Positions 1-7,407 of a DNA stretch of 10,736 bases are shown here, piece after piece (the stretch's first letter is position 1; the number at the start of each line of letters is the position of its first letter). The position numbers and the translations under genes are program-made. The notes under the pieces were generated by a model. The model had not been told where the DNA came from, did no database searches, and was given only the letters and a program-made list of their open reading frames with translations. Source of the stretch: Desulfatitalea sp. (GTDB lineage: Bacteria > Desulfobacterota > Desulfobacteria > Desulfobacterales > Desulfosarcinaceae); NCBI GenBank assembly GCA_013041835.1, contig JABDRH010000271.1, positions 1 to 10,736 on the forward strand, written 5' to 3'.

Positions 1-1437
1 CCTGGTGCATATTCTACATCCAGGCTGGGCCATCCGTCTTTTACATAATTTTCGTGGTTTGTTGGTAGGTCATCCAAGCCTTTTAAATGTTTAGGGACTT
101 TCCCCACTTCAGCCCCCATGGGCTTGCCATCGGGCATCAATGTATAGGGATCTTTAGGGTCGCCGTCCAAGTGTTTTTTCTTGAATTTTTTGTCCGCAAC
201 AGGCTTTTTCTTTTTCAGACTGTCACCGTCAACAAGATCATCCACTTTTTTCGACGGGAGATCAACACCGGGCATGCCTTTGGCCGGTGCCGCACCTTTC
301 GGCGCATTTTTGGCATCCGCAACCGCGTCCGCACACGGCAGTTCCTTTTTGGGCAACCGATGCCGAGGCCCGATCCGCTTGAGGATCTTGGCCAATTTCT
401 CCAAAAGTTCGGCCAGTTTGGAAAGCCGGGCCGACTTGGCCGCCACGTTGGCCGCCGCGCCCACCCCGGCGGTAAAGATCGCCAGCACTACGGTCACCAC
501 GATGTCGGCCGCGGCCGAGGCGCCCATGGCGGTGCGCTCCAACGGGTGGGTGGCGTCCCAGTAGCGCTGAGCAAAATCCTGCAGGATCTCCATGGTCTGC
601 TCGTCGGTAAAAAGCACGCTGAGCATGCTTTTGTAGCGCTGGGCCTCTTCGTAGGTGTTCACCAGGGGCTTGACCATGGCGTCGATCTCGGCCTCCAGGG
701 GGCCGGTGCTGCCGGTCATGATGGACTCTTTGGTCAGGGCGGCCAGGCGGGCCGGCATCAGAGCGATGCGTTGCAGGGTCTTCAGGTATGCCGTGGAAAT
801 GCCGGGAAAGGCCTTGACCAGTTTCACCACGGCGCCGGGCGCGGCCTGGATCATGTCGATGAGGCCGCCGCCGGTGGCGTCCCAGAGTCCGCCGCCGGCG
901 GCCTGGGCGTACAGGGCGGCGTGTTCGGCATCGGTGAGGCCGGCGAGTTTGGCTTCGTAGGCCGTGTACTTGTTGCGCTGTTCGGCCACCAGGTCGTCCA
1001 GGACGTGATTGATCTGGGCCAGAAGGTTGTCCACATCGGGCTCAATGCCCATGGACAAGGGCAACCGGGGCTCGCCGGTGGCCTCGTCTACCCGCACGGA
1101 ACAGCCATGGCCGGGTTCCAGGACCACGCGGTAATTCCGAATAACAAAGTGTTGCGCGATTTCGTACAGCACCCGGCGATCGTCCATCCTGAAGACGAAG
1201 TTCGCCCCGGCTTCATGGGCCAGATAGTGGCGCAGCTTTCGGATGGTGGATGCTGGATTGATTGTGCGCCACGCAGGAACGGAGCATCGCTTCGGCGTCT
1301 TCTTCGTCATGGAAGATCACGTACGAGGCATCAAGTACCTGCCGATTCCAGCAAAACCGGTCCTGAACCAGGTAGCGGCAAAAGTCGTCTTCAAGGATCA
1401 GCTCGCTTTGCAGCGCGTATTTCATGTAGCGGCGCAT
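1..1437 (-). pseudogene. Frameshifted polymorphic-toxin/secreted-effector-like gene, C-terminus beyond left edge
   Basis: The minus strand reads as one protein if a 4-base duplication at 1257-1260 is ignored. Residues 1-59 (from ATG 1437, MRRYMKYALQSEL...) are in one frame; reading resumes at 1256 in another frame with PASTIRKLRHYLAHEAG and stays open to base 1, about 477 residues in all. As written, translation ends at 1213 after 74 residues. An AAGGA site seven bases upstream (1445-1449) supports the start. The reconstructed protein has an alpha-helical, Ala/Leu-rich body, a hydrophobic stretch near residues 311-330 (VVTVVLAIFTAGVG), a charged helix rich in Lys and Leu, then a Lys/Pro-rich low-complexity linker at about 362-425, and the beginning of another domain. 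This layout (delivery or trafficking region, hydrophobic segment, linker, variable tip) is typical of polymorphic toxins and type VI effectors, but I see no named catalytic motif or PAAR/VgrG signature. Family is inferred; coding on this strand is well supported by codon pattern. The disruption could be a real mutation, phase variation, or an assembly error. Confidence 0.6.
1256..1264. repeat. 4-base tandem duplication (GATTGATTG) causing the frameshift
   Basis: The plus strand reads GATTGATTG. Removing one GATT unit joins ...LRSCVAHN to PASTIRKLRHYL... in one frame on the minus strand. The net +4 insertion is what stops the gene at 1213. Confidence 0.65.
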
Positions 1438-1696
1438 GAAATCATCCTTATGGTCTCGGCATGTAATATGACCAGCTTACGTCAATAAGATCGGTTTTTC
1501 CTGCGGTCGCTGCATGGAAGCCGGGTGGGATAGTCGTCGCGGGTGTAGCGTGTTTGGGGCTTCAAGTCAAGGCGGTTTGAGCATGGTTTTAGGCGATTGG
1601 TGGGAAAGGATATACCATCTTGCTTGATCTTTGGCCCATTTGCGGCGTTGGTATTCTGTTTGATTAGATAAAGATGCAAAAACAGCGGTTAAAAAA
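1438..1696. other. Intergenic gap between tsaD and the effector-like gene
   Basis: This 259-base stretch holds no gene I can support. The ribosome site AAGGA (minus, 1445-1449) serves the effector-like gene. A TTGACG on the minus strand near 1479-1484 could be a -35, but no convincing -10 is spaced from it. I see no clear terminator hairpin after tsaD. A short minus-strand peptide with a protein-like look (ending 1567) is described under findings. Confidence 0.5.
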
Positions 1697-2779
1697 TTAT
1701 ACGCGAGTCCTAAGTGTTTCCGGCCGAGTGTTTCGGGAGTAGACATCCGTATCTATAGTTGAAGTGCTTCCCGACTTGAGCAGATGAAAACCGGTAGCGG
1801 CAATCATGGCGGCATTGTCGCCACACAAAGAGATATCGGGAATATAGACCTGGATGCCCCGACGGGCCGCATCGGCATGCAATCGCCGGCGCAGCCCAGT
1901 GTTGGCCGCCACACCACCGACGACGGCTGCCTTTGAACACTTCTTGATCGCCGCGGCATGCAACAGCTTGTGGATCAGGACATCCACCACCGCAGCCTGG
2001 AAGGCGGCGGCGACATCGGCCTGTTGCGTTTGTATCGCATCGGGATGGGTTTGCAGGTAGCGGTGGACGGCAGTCTTCAAGCCGCTGAAACTAAAGTCGA
2101 AGCGGTCTTTTTCCAGGTAGGGGCGCGTAAAGGCTATGCTGTCTGCGTTGCCCCGGGAGGCCAATTGATCGATGACGGCACCGCCCGGATAACCCAAGCC
2201 GAGCATCTTGGCCACCTTGTCATAAGCCTCGCCGGCGGCATCATCGCGAGTCTGCCCCAACAATTCGGCCTGCAACGGACTTTGTACGTAGTAGACGCCT
2301 GTATGGCCGCCCGAAGCCAGCAGCGCGACATAGGGAAAATCCGGCGGATCGTCCGAAAGCAACACCGAACTGAGATGACCGGCGAGATGATCGACGCCGA
2401 CCCATGGCAAACCGCGGGCATACGCAAAAGCTTTGGCAAAGCAGAAGCCGACCAGCAGACAGCCCACCAATCCGGGTCCCTGGGTTACCGCCACGCCTTG
2501 GATATTCTCGGCGGCGATGCCGGAATGGCGCAATGCCTCACGAACAACGGGCACCATCGCTTCGATGTGTGCTCTTGAGGCCAGCTCGGGCACCACACCA
2601 CCATAGCGATGGTGCACTTCGATCTGCGAGGCCACCACCGAAGACAGGATGCGCCGACCGTCGGCCACTACGGCCGCGGCCGTTTCATCGCAGGATGATT
2701 CGATACCGAGAATGTTCAATGGTGTGATCTGGGGTTGGCCGTCCCGGCCCCCGGGCGGCGCTGTGCTCAGGAACGGCAC
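1697..2779 (-). CDS. tsaD: tRNA N6-adenosine threonylcarbamoyltransferase TsaD
   Basis: TsaD (formerly Gcp/YgjD) transfers the threonylcarbamoyl group from threonylcarbamoyl-AMP to A37 of ANN-decoding tRNAs. It works in the cytoplasm with TsaB and TsaE, neither of which is in view. Visible ASKHA-fold signatures, numbered from the GTG at 2779, are ILGIESSCDET (23-33), the metal-binding HLAGH (His131 and His135), DDAAGEAYDKVAKMLGLGYPGG (split here as DDAAGEAYDK and GLGYPGG, 179-200), FSFSGLKTA (229-237), VGGVAAN (287-293) and CGDNAAMIA (319-327). From the GTG the protein is 360 residues. A TTG at 2719 would give a protein starting NILGIE at 340 residues, closer to the usual family length of about 340, so the first 20 residues may not be made. 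Neither start has a clear ribosome site. It lies 80 bases downstream of purM on the same strand, likely co-transcribed. Confidence 0.96.
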   Translation of the reverse strand: MPFLSTAPPGGRDGQPQITPLNILGIESSCDETAAAVVADGRRILSSVVASQIEVHHRYGGVVPELASRAHIEAMVPVVREALRHSGIAAENIQGVAVTQGPGLVGCLLVGFCFAKAFAYARGLPWVGVDHLAGHLSSVLLSDDPPDFPYVALLASGGHTGVYYVQSPLQAELLGQTRDDAAGEAYDKVAKMLGLGYPGGAVIDQLASRGNADSIAFTRPYLEKDRFDFSFSGLKTAVHRYLQTHPDAIQTQQADVAAAFQAAVVDVLIHKLLHAAAIKKCSKAAVVGGVAANTGLRRRLHADAARRGIQVYIPDISLCGDNAAMIAATGFHLLKSGSTSTIDTDVYSRNTRPETLRTRV

Positions 2780-2859
2780 GGCGGTTGCTTGGCCGCACCT
2801 TTTGCCACCCAGGCCATCAATTTATGTAGTGTATGGATAAGTGCGCGCATCATCCGCCG

Positions 2860-3906
2860 TCACTGCCAAACCGAGCGATCATCATCGCCCGTCGGTCGTT
2901 CAATGATCTCGCCGATGACGAAGGCTTTTTCATTCATGCCGGACAGCCTGGCAAGCACATCCTGGGTCGCCTTTTCAGGCACCACGGCCACCGCGCCGAT
3001 GCCGTTGTTGAACACGCGCAGCATCTCCTGATCGTCCACATTGCCCGCTTGTTGTAAAAACGTAAAAACGGGCAGTACTTCCCAACTTTTGCGAAAAAGC
3101 CGAATGCCGCAGGCCTTGGGAATAATGCGCAGAATATTATTTGCAATACCGCCGCCGGTAATGTGCGCCAACCCGCGAACAGGCAGGCCTCGCATAAGTT
3201 GCTGAATCGGCTCGGAATAGATGCGCGTTGGCGTCAGCAGCACTTCACCCAGCGTGCTGGCCAGCTCCGGCACATGGCTTTCCACGGTGAGTTGGAGCCG
3301 TTCGAAACAGATTTTGCGCACCAATGAAAAGCCGTTGCTGTGAAGGCCGCTGGAGGCGATACCGACGATCTGGTGGCCGACACGGATTTCCGAGCCGTCG
3401 ACGATTTTGCTGTTGTCAACCATACCCACGGCGAATCCGGCCAGGTCATATTCACCTTGTGCGTAAAAGCCGGGCATCTCTGCCGTTTCGCCGCCGATCA
3501 GAGCGCAGTGGGCTTGCCGACAGCCTTCCCCTATGCCTGAAATGATTTGGGTCACCGTGTCGTCGTCGATCTTGCCTGTGGCCAGATAGTCGAGGAAGAA
3601 AAGGGGTTTGGCCCCTTGGACGGCGATATCGTTTACACTCATGGCCACCAGATCAATGCCGACGGTGTCATGCGTGTCCATCATAAAGGCGATTTTGAGC
3701 TTGGTTCCGACACCATCGGTGGCGCTGACCAGTACCGGATTCTCCATGTTGGAGATGTTCAGCGAAAAGAGTCCGCCGAATCCGCCGATTTCACCCATCA
3801 CGCCGGGTACACGCGTTTTCTGGGCGATGCGTTTGATGGACTGTACCAACTGGTCGGCCTTGTCGAGGTCGACCCCGGCATCGCCATAGGTCAAAGATTT
3901 ATTCAT
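2860..3906 (-). CDS. purM: Phosphoribosylformylglycinamidine cyclo-ligase (AIR synthetase) PurM
   Basis: PurM catalyses the ATP-dependent closure of formylglycinamidine ribonucleotide to aminoimidazole ribonucleotide, step five of purine synthesis, in the cytoplasm. The 348 residues match the family length (about 345). Signatures in order are ATDGVGTKLK (62-71), GIDLVAMSVNDI (83-94), GGETAEMPGF (138-147), GEYDLAGF (151-158), SSGLHSNGFSL and the HITGGGI segment of the C-terminal domain. The usual FNMGIG motif near the C-terminus reads FNNGIG here, a single substitution beside otherwise standard sequence. An AGGAG ribosome site lies about nine bases before ATG 3906. It is transcribed divergently from hom, with tsaD next downstream. 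A palindrome upstream may be its operator. Confidence 0.97.
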   Translation of the reverse strand: MNKSLTYGDAGVDLDKADQLVQSIKRIAQKTRVPGVMGEIGGFGGLFSLNISNMENPVLVSATDGVGTKLKIAFMMDTHDTVGIDLVAMSVNDIAVQGAKPLFFLDYLATGKIDDDTVTQIISGIGEGCRQAHCALIGGETAEMPGFYAQGEYDLAGFAVGMVDNSKIVDGSEIRVGHQIVGIASSGLHSNGFSLVRKICFERLQLTVESHVPELASTLGEVLLTPTRIYSEPIQQLMRGLPVRGLAHITGGGIANNILRIIPKACGIRLFRKSWEVLPVFTFLQQAGNVDDQEMLRVFNNGIGAVAVVPEKATQDVLARLSGMNEKAFVIGEIIERPTGDDDRSVWQ

Positions 3907-3946
3907 ACCGTGGATCTCCTGCTAAAACGTCATAAAATAACCCGAA

Positions 3947-3975
3947 TGGATAGTCTGGCGCGGGACAAAAGTCAA
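3947..3975 (-). promoter_or_regulatory. Possible purM promoter
   Basis: On the minus strand TTGACT (3970-3975) is followed after 17 bases by TATCCA (3947-3952). The -35 is good (five of six) and the -10 weak (three of six). The -35 lies inside the palindrome at 3967-3994, so a bound regulator would block it. Inferred from sequence only. Confidence 0.35.
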
Positions 3976-3994
3976 AACAAATGTTTTGACTTTT
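3967..3994. promoter_or_regulatory. 28-base palindrome in the purM/hom divergent gap (candidate operator)
   Basis: AAAAGTCAAAACA and TGTTTTGACTTTT are perfect 13-base inverted arms separated by AA. The near-absent loop argues against an RNA hairpin and for a dimeric regulator site. It is not the enteric PurR box or a TyrR box as I know them. It lies 60 bases from the purM start and 67 from the hom start, so it could control either or both. Confidence 0.5.
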
Positions 3995-4061
3995 ATTATT
4001 GACTTTCCCCCGCCTCCGTACGAAATTGCCCAAAACTTTACAGGGTCGAAGGAGTTGAACC

Positions 4062-5378
4062 ATGCGAGCGATTCACTTGGGCTTGATGGGCTGCGGAACC
4101 GTTGGCACCGGCGTGGCGCGCCTGCTGCTGGAAAAGCAGGCATTGATTCAGGCGCGTACCGGTATCGCGTTGATACTCCGGCGTGTGGCCGACCCTGACC
4201 ATGAAAGGGACAGGGGCATTGCGTTTGCCCCGGACACCTTCATTCGAGATGCCCGACAAATTATCGATGACCCCGGCGTGGATGTCGTGATCGAGATGAT
4301 CGGCGGAGAAACCATTGCCAAGGAGCTGATCCTGGCGGCGATCAAGAAAGGCAAGCATGTGGTCACCGCCAACAAGGCCCTTTTGGCCACCCAGGGCAAC
4401 GCCATTTTTCAGGCCGCCGTCGATGCCGGGGTTGAGGTGGCCTATGAAGCGAGCGTTGGCGGTTGTATACCCATCATCAAATCCCTTCGCGAAGCCCTGG
4501 TCGCCAATGACATAGGCGCCATGGTGGGCATTCTCAACGGCACTTCCAACTACATCCTCACGAAAATCACCGAAGAGGGCATTGATTTCGAATCGGCGCT
4601 CGGCCAAGCTCAGGCCAACGGCTTTGCCGAGGCGGATCCCACTCTGGATGTCGAAGGCATTGACGCCGCCCACAAGCTGGCGATCATCACCGCGCTGGCC
4701 TATGGCATGCCCATCAATTTTAAAGACATTTATATCGAGGGAATTTCAAAAATCACGCCACTGGATATTCAGTTCGCCAGGGATTTCGGCTACTGCATCA
4801 AACTGCTGGCCGTCTGCAAGTACCACGGCGGCCGGGTGGAGGCTCGTGTCCACCCGGCCATGATCCCCGAAGGCAACATTTTATCCAGCGTGATCGGCGC
4901 GCTTAACGCCGTGACCGTCAGCGGTCATGCTGTGGGCGACCTCTTTTTTTCCGGGCAGGGGGTCGGTATGCTGCCCACAGCCAGCGCGGTACTTAGCGAC
5001 ATCGTCGATATCGCCAGGAACAAATGCTTCGGAGGCGTTGGACGTTTGCCCCATACCGCCTTTCAGCCGGACGCCGTTCAAGCCATTCCTATTATGCCGA
5101 TGACCGATATCATCACCCATTACTATTTCCGTTTTGCCGTACACGACCGGCCCGGCGTGCTGGCCGCCATATCCGGTATCCTGGGCAAAAACGGCATCAG
5201 CATTAAATCGGTGCAGCAAAAGGGCCGAAAAACCGGTGATTATGTGCCCATTGTCATGCTGACGCACCACGCCAGGGAAGCCGACGTGCAATCCGCCCTC
5301 CGGCAAATCGACACCCTGGATGTCGTCGGCCCGGAGCCTGTGCTCATCCGAATCGAAGATGACATCCAAACGGCGTAA
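4062..5378 (+). CDS. hom: Homoserine dehydrogenase with C-terminal ACT domain
   Basis: It reduces aspartate semialdehyde to homoserine with NAD(P)H, the branch point to threonine and methionine, in the cytoplasm. The 438 residues show the classic monofunctional layout. A Rossmann domain carries GLMGCGTVGTGV (7-18) and VTANKALLA (101-109). The catalytic domain carries EASVGGCIPII (129-139), GILNGTSNYIL (156-166) and GFAEADPTLDVEGIDAAHKL (187-206), which includes the expected catalytic lysine. The ACT domain runs from about 356 to 430 (FRFAVHDRPGVLAAISGILG), the usual site of threonine feedback inhibition. AAGGAG at 4049-4054 sits eight bases before the ATG. It heads a plus-strand cluster with thrH 18 bases downstream. 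A weak promoter (TTGACT 3999-4004, then GAAATT 17 bases on) is possible. Confidence 0.97.
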   Translation: MRAIHLGLMGCGTVGTGVARLLLEKQALIQARTGIALILRRVADPDHERDRGIAFAPDTFIRDARQIIDDPGVDVVIEMIGGETIAKELILAAIKKGKHVVTANKALLATQGNAIFQAAVDAGVEVAYEASVGGCIPIIKSLREALVANDIGAMVGILNGTSNYILTKITEEGIDFESALGQAQANGFAEADPTLDVEGIDAAHKLAIITALAYGMPINFKDIYIEGISKITPLDIQFARDFGYCIKLLAVCKYHGGRVEARVHPAMIPEGNILSSVIGALNAVTVSGHAVGDLFFSGQGVGMLPTASAVLSDIVDIARNKCFGGVGRLPHTAFQPDAVQAIPIMPMTDIITHYYFRFAVHDRPGVLAAISGILGKNGISIKSVQQKGRKTGDYVPIVMLTHHAREADVQSALRQIDTLDVVGPEPVLIRIEDDIQTA

Positions 5379-5396
5379 GGGACGAGGAAGATACCA

Positions 5397-6023
5397 ATGC
5401 CTTTAGACCGAAATAAAAGCATGCATATCGTTTGTACCGATTTAGAAGGCGTGCTCGTGCCCGAAATCTGGATCCATGTTTCTCAAAAAACCGGCATCGA
5501 AGCGTTGCGTCTGACCACCCGCGACATCCCCGATTATGATGAGCTGATGCGCAGACGTCTCGGCCTTTTGGACAAACATGGGCTCAAGCTCAAGGATATC
5601 ACCGACGTCATTGCCGGCATGGAACCGTTGGCCGGCGCCCGGGAATTTCTTGACTGGCTGCGGGAGCAGACCCAAGTCATCATCGTCTCGGACACCTACA
5701 TCGAATTTGCCAAGCCTCTGATGGCCAAGCTGGGTTGGCCCACTTTGTTTTGCCACACACTGAGCATCAATGCCGAAGGGGCCATCGTCGACTATCACCT
5801 GCGCCAGCCCGATGCCAAACGCCATGTGGTGGAATCCTTGAAGCGTCTGAATTTCGAAGTGATCGCCATGGGTGATTCGTACAATGACATCAGCATGTTG
5901 AAAGCGGCCTCGCACGGCATTCTATTCAGGCCGCCACAAAATGTCGTGGCTGAATTTCCGCAATTTCCGGTCAACCATGACTACCGGGACATCAAAACCG
6001 CCATCAGCCGTATTTTGGGATAA
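5397..6023 (+). CDS. thrH: ThrH-type phosphoserine phosphatase / phosphoserine:homoserine phosphotransferase
   Basis: A HAD-superfamily enzyme closely resembling Pseudomonas aeruginosa ThrH, which removes phosphate from phosphoserine and can pass it to homoserine. The 208 residues contain motif I CTDLEGVLVPEIW (nucleophile Asp15, with Glu17 two residues on, the ThrH hallmark), the helical cap with TTRDIPDYDELM (40-51), motif II VSDT (97-100), and motif IV MGDSYNDISML (158-168). EFPQF near the C-terminus also matches ThrH. A GAGGAAG ribosome site precedes the ATG at 5397; the in-frame ATG at 5421 would give a protein closer to the Pseudomonas N-terminus. Position directly after hom supports a role in homoserine phosphorylation or serine supply; no thrB or thrC is in view. 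The next gene starts three bases after the stop. Confidence 0.93.
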   Translation: MPLDRNKSMHIVCTDLEGVLVPEIWIHVSQKTGIEALRLTTRDIPDYDELMRRRLGLLDKHGLKLKDITDVIAGMEPLAGAREFLDWLREQTQVIIVSDTYIEFAKPLMAKLGWPTLFCHTLSINAEGAIVDYHLRQPDAKRHVVESLKRLNFEVIAMGDSYNDISMLKAASHGILFRPPQNVVAEFPQFPVNHDYRDIKTAISRILG

Positions 6024-6026
6024 AAC

Positions 6027-6446
6027 ATGAACCTACAGACGCACTGCACTTCATATCGTGTCATCTACGGTGATACCGACACCATGGGCGTGGCATACCA
6101 CGCCAACTACTTGCGCTGGTTCGAAATCGGGCGAACCGAACTATTGCGCGCCTGGGGACTGCCCTACCGCGAGATCGAGTCCCGCGACATCTTGTTGCCG
6201 GTATCCGAAGCACACTGTAAATACATGACACCGGCCAAATATGATGACGTGTTGATCATCGAGGCCACTTTGGATGACCAGATCAAGGCCGGGCTGAAAA
6301 TTGATTACCGCATCATCAGCGAAGATGGACAAAAAGTTCATGCCGAAGGCTACACGCGTCACGCATTTCTCAACCGGGAAGGCAAGGTGATTCGACCGCC
6401 AAAATTCATGCGGGAGCTGATCCGGCAACAGTGCGACCGTTCTTAA
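6027..6446 (+). CDS. YbgC/4HBT-family acyl-CoA thioesterase
   Basis: A small hot-dog-fold thioesterase (139 residues) that would hydrolyse acyl-CoA thioesters in the cytoplasm. The active-site motif YGDTDTMGVAYHANY (14-28) and following WFEIGRTELLR match YbgC-type proteins; Asp18 is the expected catalytic residue. Its start is three bases after the thrH stop, so translation is probably coupled. YbgC often sits beside the Tol-Pal genes, but none are here, so the substrate and role are not told by context. A 4-hydroxybenzoyl-CoA thioesterase label is possible but less likely. Confidence 0.9.
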   Translation: MNLQTHCTSYRVIYGDTDTMGVAYHANYLRWFEIGRTELLRAWGLPYREIESRDILLPVSEAHCKYMTPAKYDDVLIIEATLDDQIKAGLKIDYRIISEDGQKVHAEGYTRHAFLNREGKVIRPPKFMRELIRQQCDRS

Positions 6447-6448
6447 GG

Positions 6449-6793
6449 ATGATTGAGATCCGCGCCGCTGATGATGGTATCACCTTCCATGTCTACGTCC
6501 AGCCCCGCGCCTCAACCAATACCATCGTCGGCAGCCATGAAAAGGCCCTGAAAATTCGACTCACCGCGCCCCCCATGGGCGGTGCGGCCAACAAACAATG
6601 CATCGAGGTGTTGGCCAAAACCCTGGCCGTGCCCAAATCCAGGATAAAAATCCTCAGCGGCCATACCCGGCGCCGCAAGCAGATTTGCCTGCAGCCCAAA
6701 CACGATGCCTTTACCGCTGCCGAATGCACCGACCTCATCAAGCGGGTGAAAAAGCTGGCGCAACCGGTTGCAGGCAGCCGCCCATCTTCATAA
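6449..6793 (+). CDS. YggU/DUF167 family protein
   Basis: A small basic conserved protein of unknown biochemical role (114 residues from ATG 6449). The family pattern is clear: an N-terminal strand GITFHVYVQPRAS, then IVGSHEKALKIRLTAPPMGG and ANKQCIEVLAKTL, then SRIKILSGHTRRRKQI. The in-frame GTG at 6431 overlaps the thioesterase by 16 bases, but ATG 6449, two bases after that stop, gives the usual N-terminus (MIEIRA). The stop-start packing suggests coupling to the genes before it. It is the last gene of the hom cluster; no terminator is evident before the tRNA promoter. Confidence 0.88.
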   Translation: MIEIRAADDGITFHVYVQPRASTNTIVGSHEKALKIRLTAPPMGGAANKQCIEVLAKTLAVPKSRIKILSGHTRRRKQICLQPKHDAFTAAECTDLIKRVKKLAQPVAGSRPSS

Positions 6794-6845
6794 CCATTTT
6801 TAAAATTGAAGGCGTCGCCGCAAGTTGGAATAAACCAAAAACCAC

Positions 6846-6872
6846 TTGACTCGTAAGAGGGGAAAGTATAAA
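6846..6872 (+). promoter_or_regulatory. Promoter of the initiator tRNA gene
   Basis: TTGACT (6846-6851) and TATAAA (6867-6872) are separated by 15 bases, a little short of optimal. A start near 6879 would leave a leader of about ten bases before the tRNA. Confidence 0.6.
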
Positions 6873-6888
6873 AGGTGGTTTTACTTGA

Positions 6889-6965
<77 letters not shown>

Positions 6966-6979
6966 CAAATGAAATCAGG

Positions 6980-7015
6980 AGGGCCTGGATCCAAAATCGA
7001 GGCCCTATTTTTTTT
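6980..7015 (+). terminator. Intrinsic terminator of the tRNA-fMet transcript
   Basis: AGGGCCT (6980-6986) and AGGCCCT (7000-7006) form a perfect 7-base-pair stem around a 13-base loop, followed by A and eight T residues. Confidence 0.88.
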
Positions 7016-7169
7016 GTATTCCCCGCCTATTCCACTGCGCATGCAAGTACGATGTAAACATTTTCGAAAATTCAGGCTTATTGACCTTAATGCCTGTTAA
7101 TTTGTTCAGTTCATGGAAATAAATAGATTGACCACAATATATAGGAACATTTAAGTTATTACGGTGCAC
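7005..7169 (-). pseudogene. Possible minus-strand gene remnant (54 codons)
   Basis: The minus strand is open from a GTG at 7169 to a TAG at 7005-7007 and reads with a natural amino-acid mix, for example NVPIYCGQSIYFHELNKLTG then VNKPEFSKMFTSYLHAQW. It runs into the tRNA terminator, has no ribosome site, and a stop lies just upstream in frame. I do not recognise a family. It may be the tail of a gene cut when the islet formed, or a chance reading frame. Confidence 0.15.
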
Positions 7170-7203
7170 TGGTTGGGGCTATGTATTTTTTTCTTGCAAT
7201 TTA

Positions 7204-7231
7204 TTGACATCGGTATAGTTATAGCTAAACT
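7204..7231 (+). promoter_or_regulatory. Promoter of the toxin-antitoxin-chaperone-like operon
   Basis: Consensus TTGACA (7204-7209) and TAAACT (7226-7231) are spaced by 16 bases. The start would fall near 7238, only a few bases before the ATG at 7246 that opens the toxin fragment. Confidence 0.55.
7213..7230. promoter_or_regulatory. Imperfect palindrome overlapping the promoter (candidate autoregulatory operator)
   Basis: GTATAGTTATAGCTAAAC is symmetric at 14 of 18 positions and fills the spacer and -10 of the promoter. HigA-type antitoxins commonly repress their own promoter through such sites; binding by the XRE protein encoded here is inferred. Confidence 0.4.
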
Positions 7232-7245
7232 TTCAGTAAAGACGA

Positions 7246-7407
7246 ATGATTGATCGGCCGATAAGACTTTATTGCGGAGATGATTGTATTGCATTAACCA
7301 ATGGCTTCAGAAAAAAATCCCAAAAAACTCCAAAAGGGAAAATCGAAAGAGCAAGTCGTATAAAAACAGAGTATGACCAGATTAGAAAGGGGTTCAGCCA
7401 TGACTAA
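7246..7407 (+). pseudogene. Truncated HigB/Gp49-family (RelE-fold) toxin, C-terminal half only
   Basis: A 53-codon frame whose product contains RLYCGDDCIALTNGFRKKSQ followed by KTPKGKIERASRIKTEY. This is the signature of the C-terminal half of phage-derived Gp49-like/HigB mRNA-cleaving toxins, whose usual pattern is a strand ending in LxxGF, then KKTQKTP, then a helix starting EIxxA. Complete members have about 90-120 residues; the N-terminal helices and first strands are absent, and in-frame stops (7216, 7222, 7237) and the other two frames upstream show no trace of them. The frame overlaps the start of the XRE gene by eight bases, the normal packing of toxin and antitoxin genes. Probably an inactive remnant left by a deletion, but a short expressed product from ATG 7246 cannot be excluded; its ribosome site is weak. 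Confidence 0.6.

Noticed and set aside
87..1439. A 450-codon plus-strand open frame
   Set aside because: It mirrors the minus-strand effector-like gene; its product is Gly/His/Gln-rich without domain character, and the minus strand has a ribosome site and coherent protein sequence.
1482..1679. A 65-codon minus-strand frame
   Set aside because: No ribosome site, no recognisable domain, low-likelihood composition.
1958..2578. A 206-codon plus-strand frame
   Set aside because: It lies wholly antisense to tsaD, whose motifs are unmistakable.
4038..4673. A 211-codon minus-strand frame
   Set aside because: It is antisense to the well-supported hom gene.
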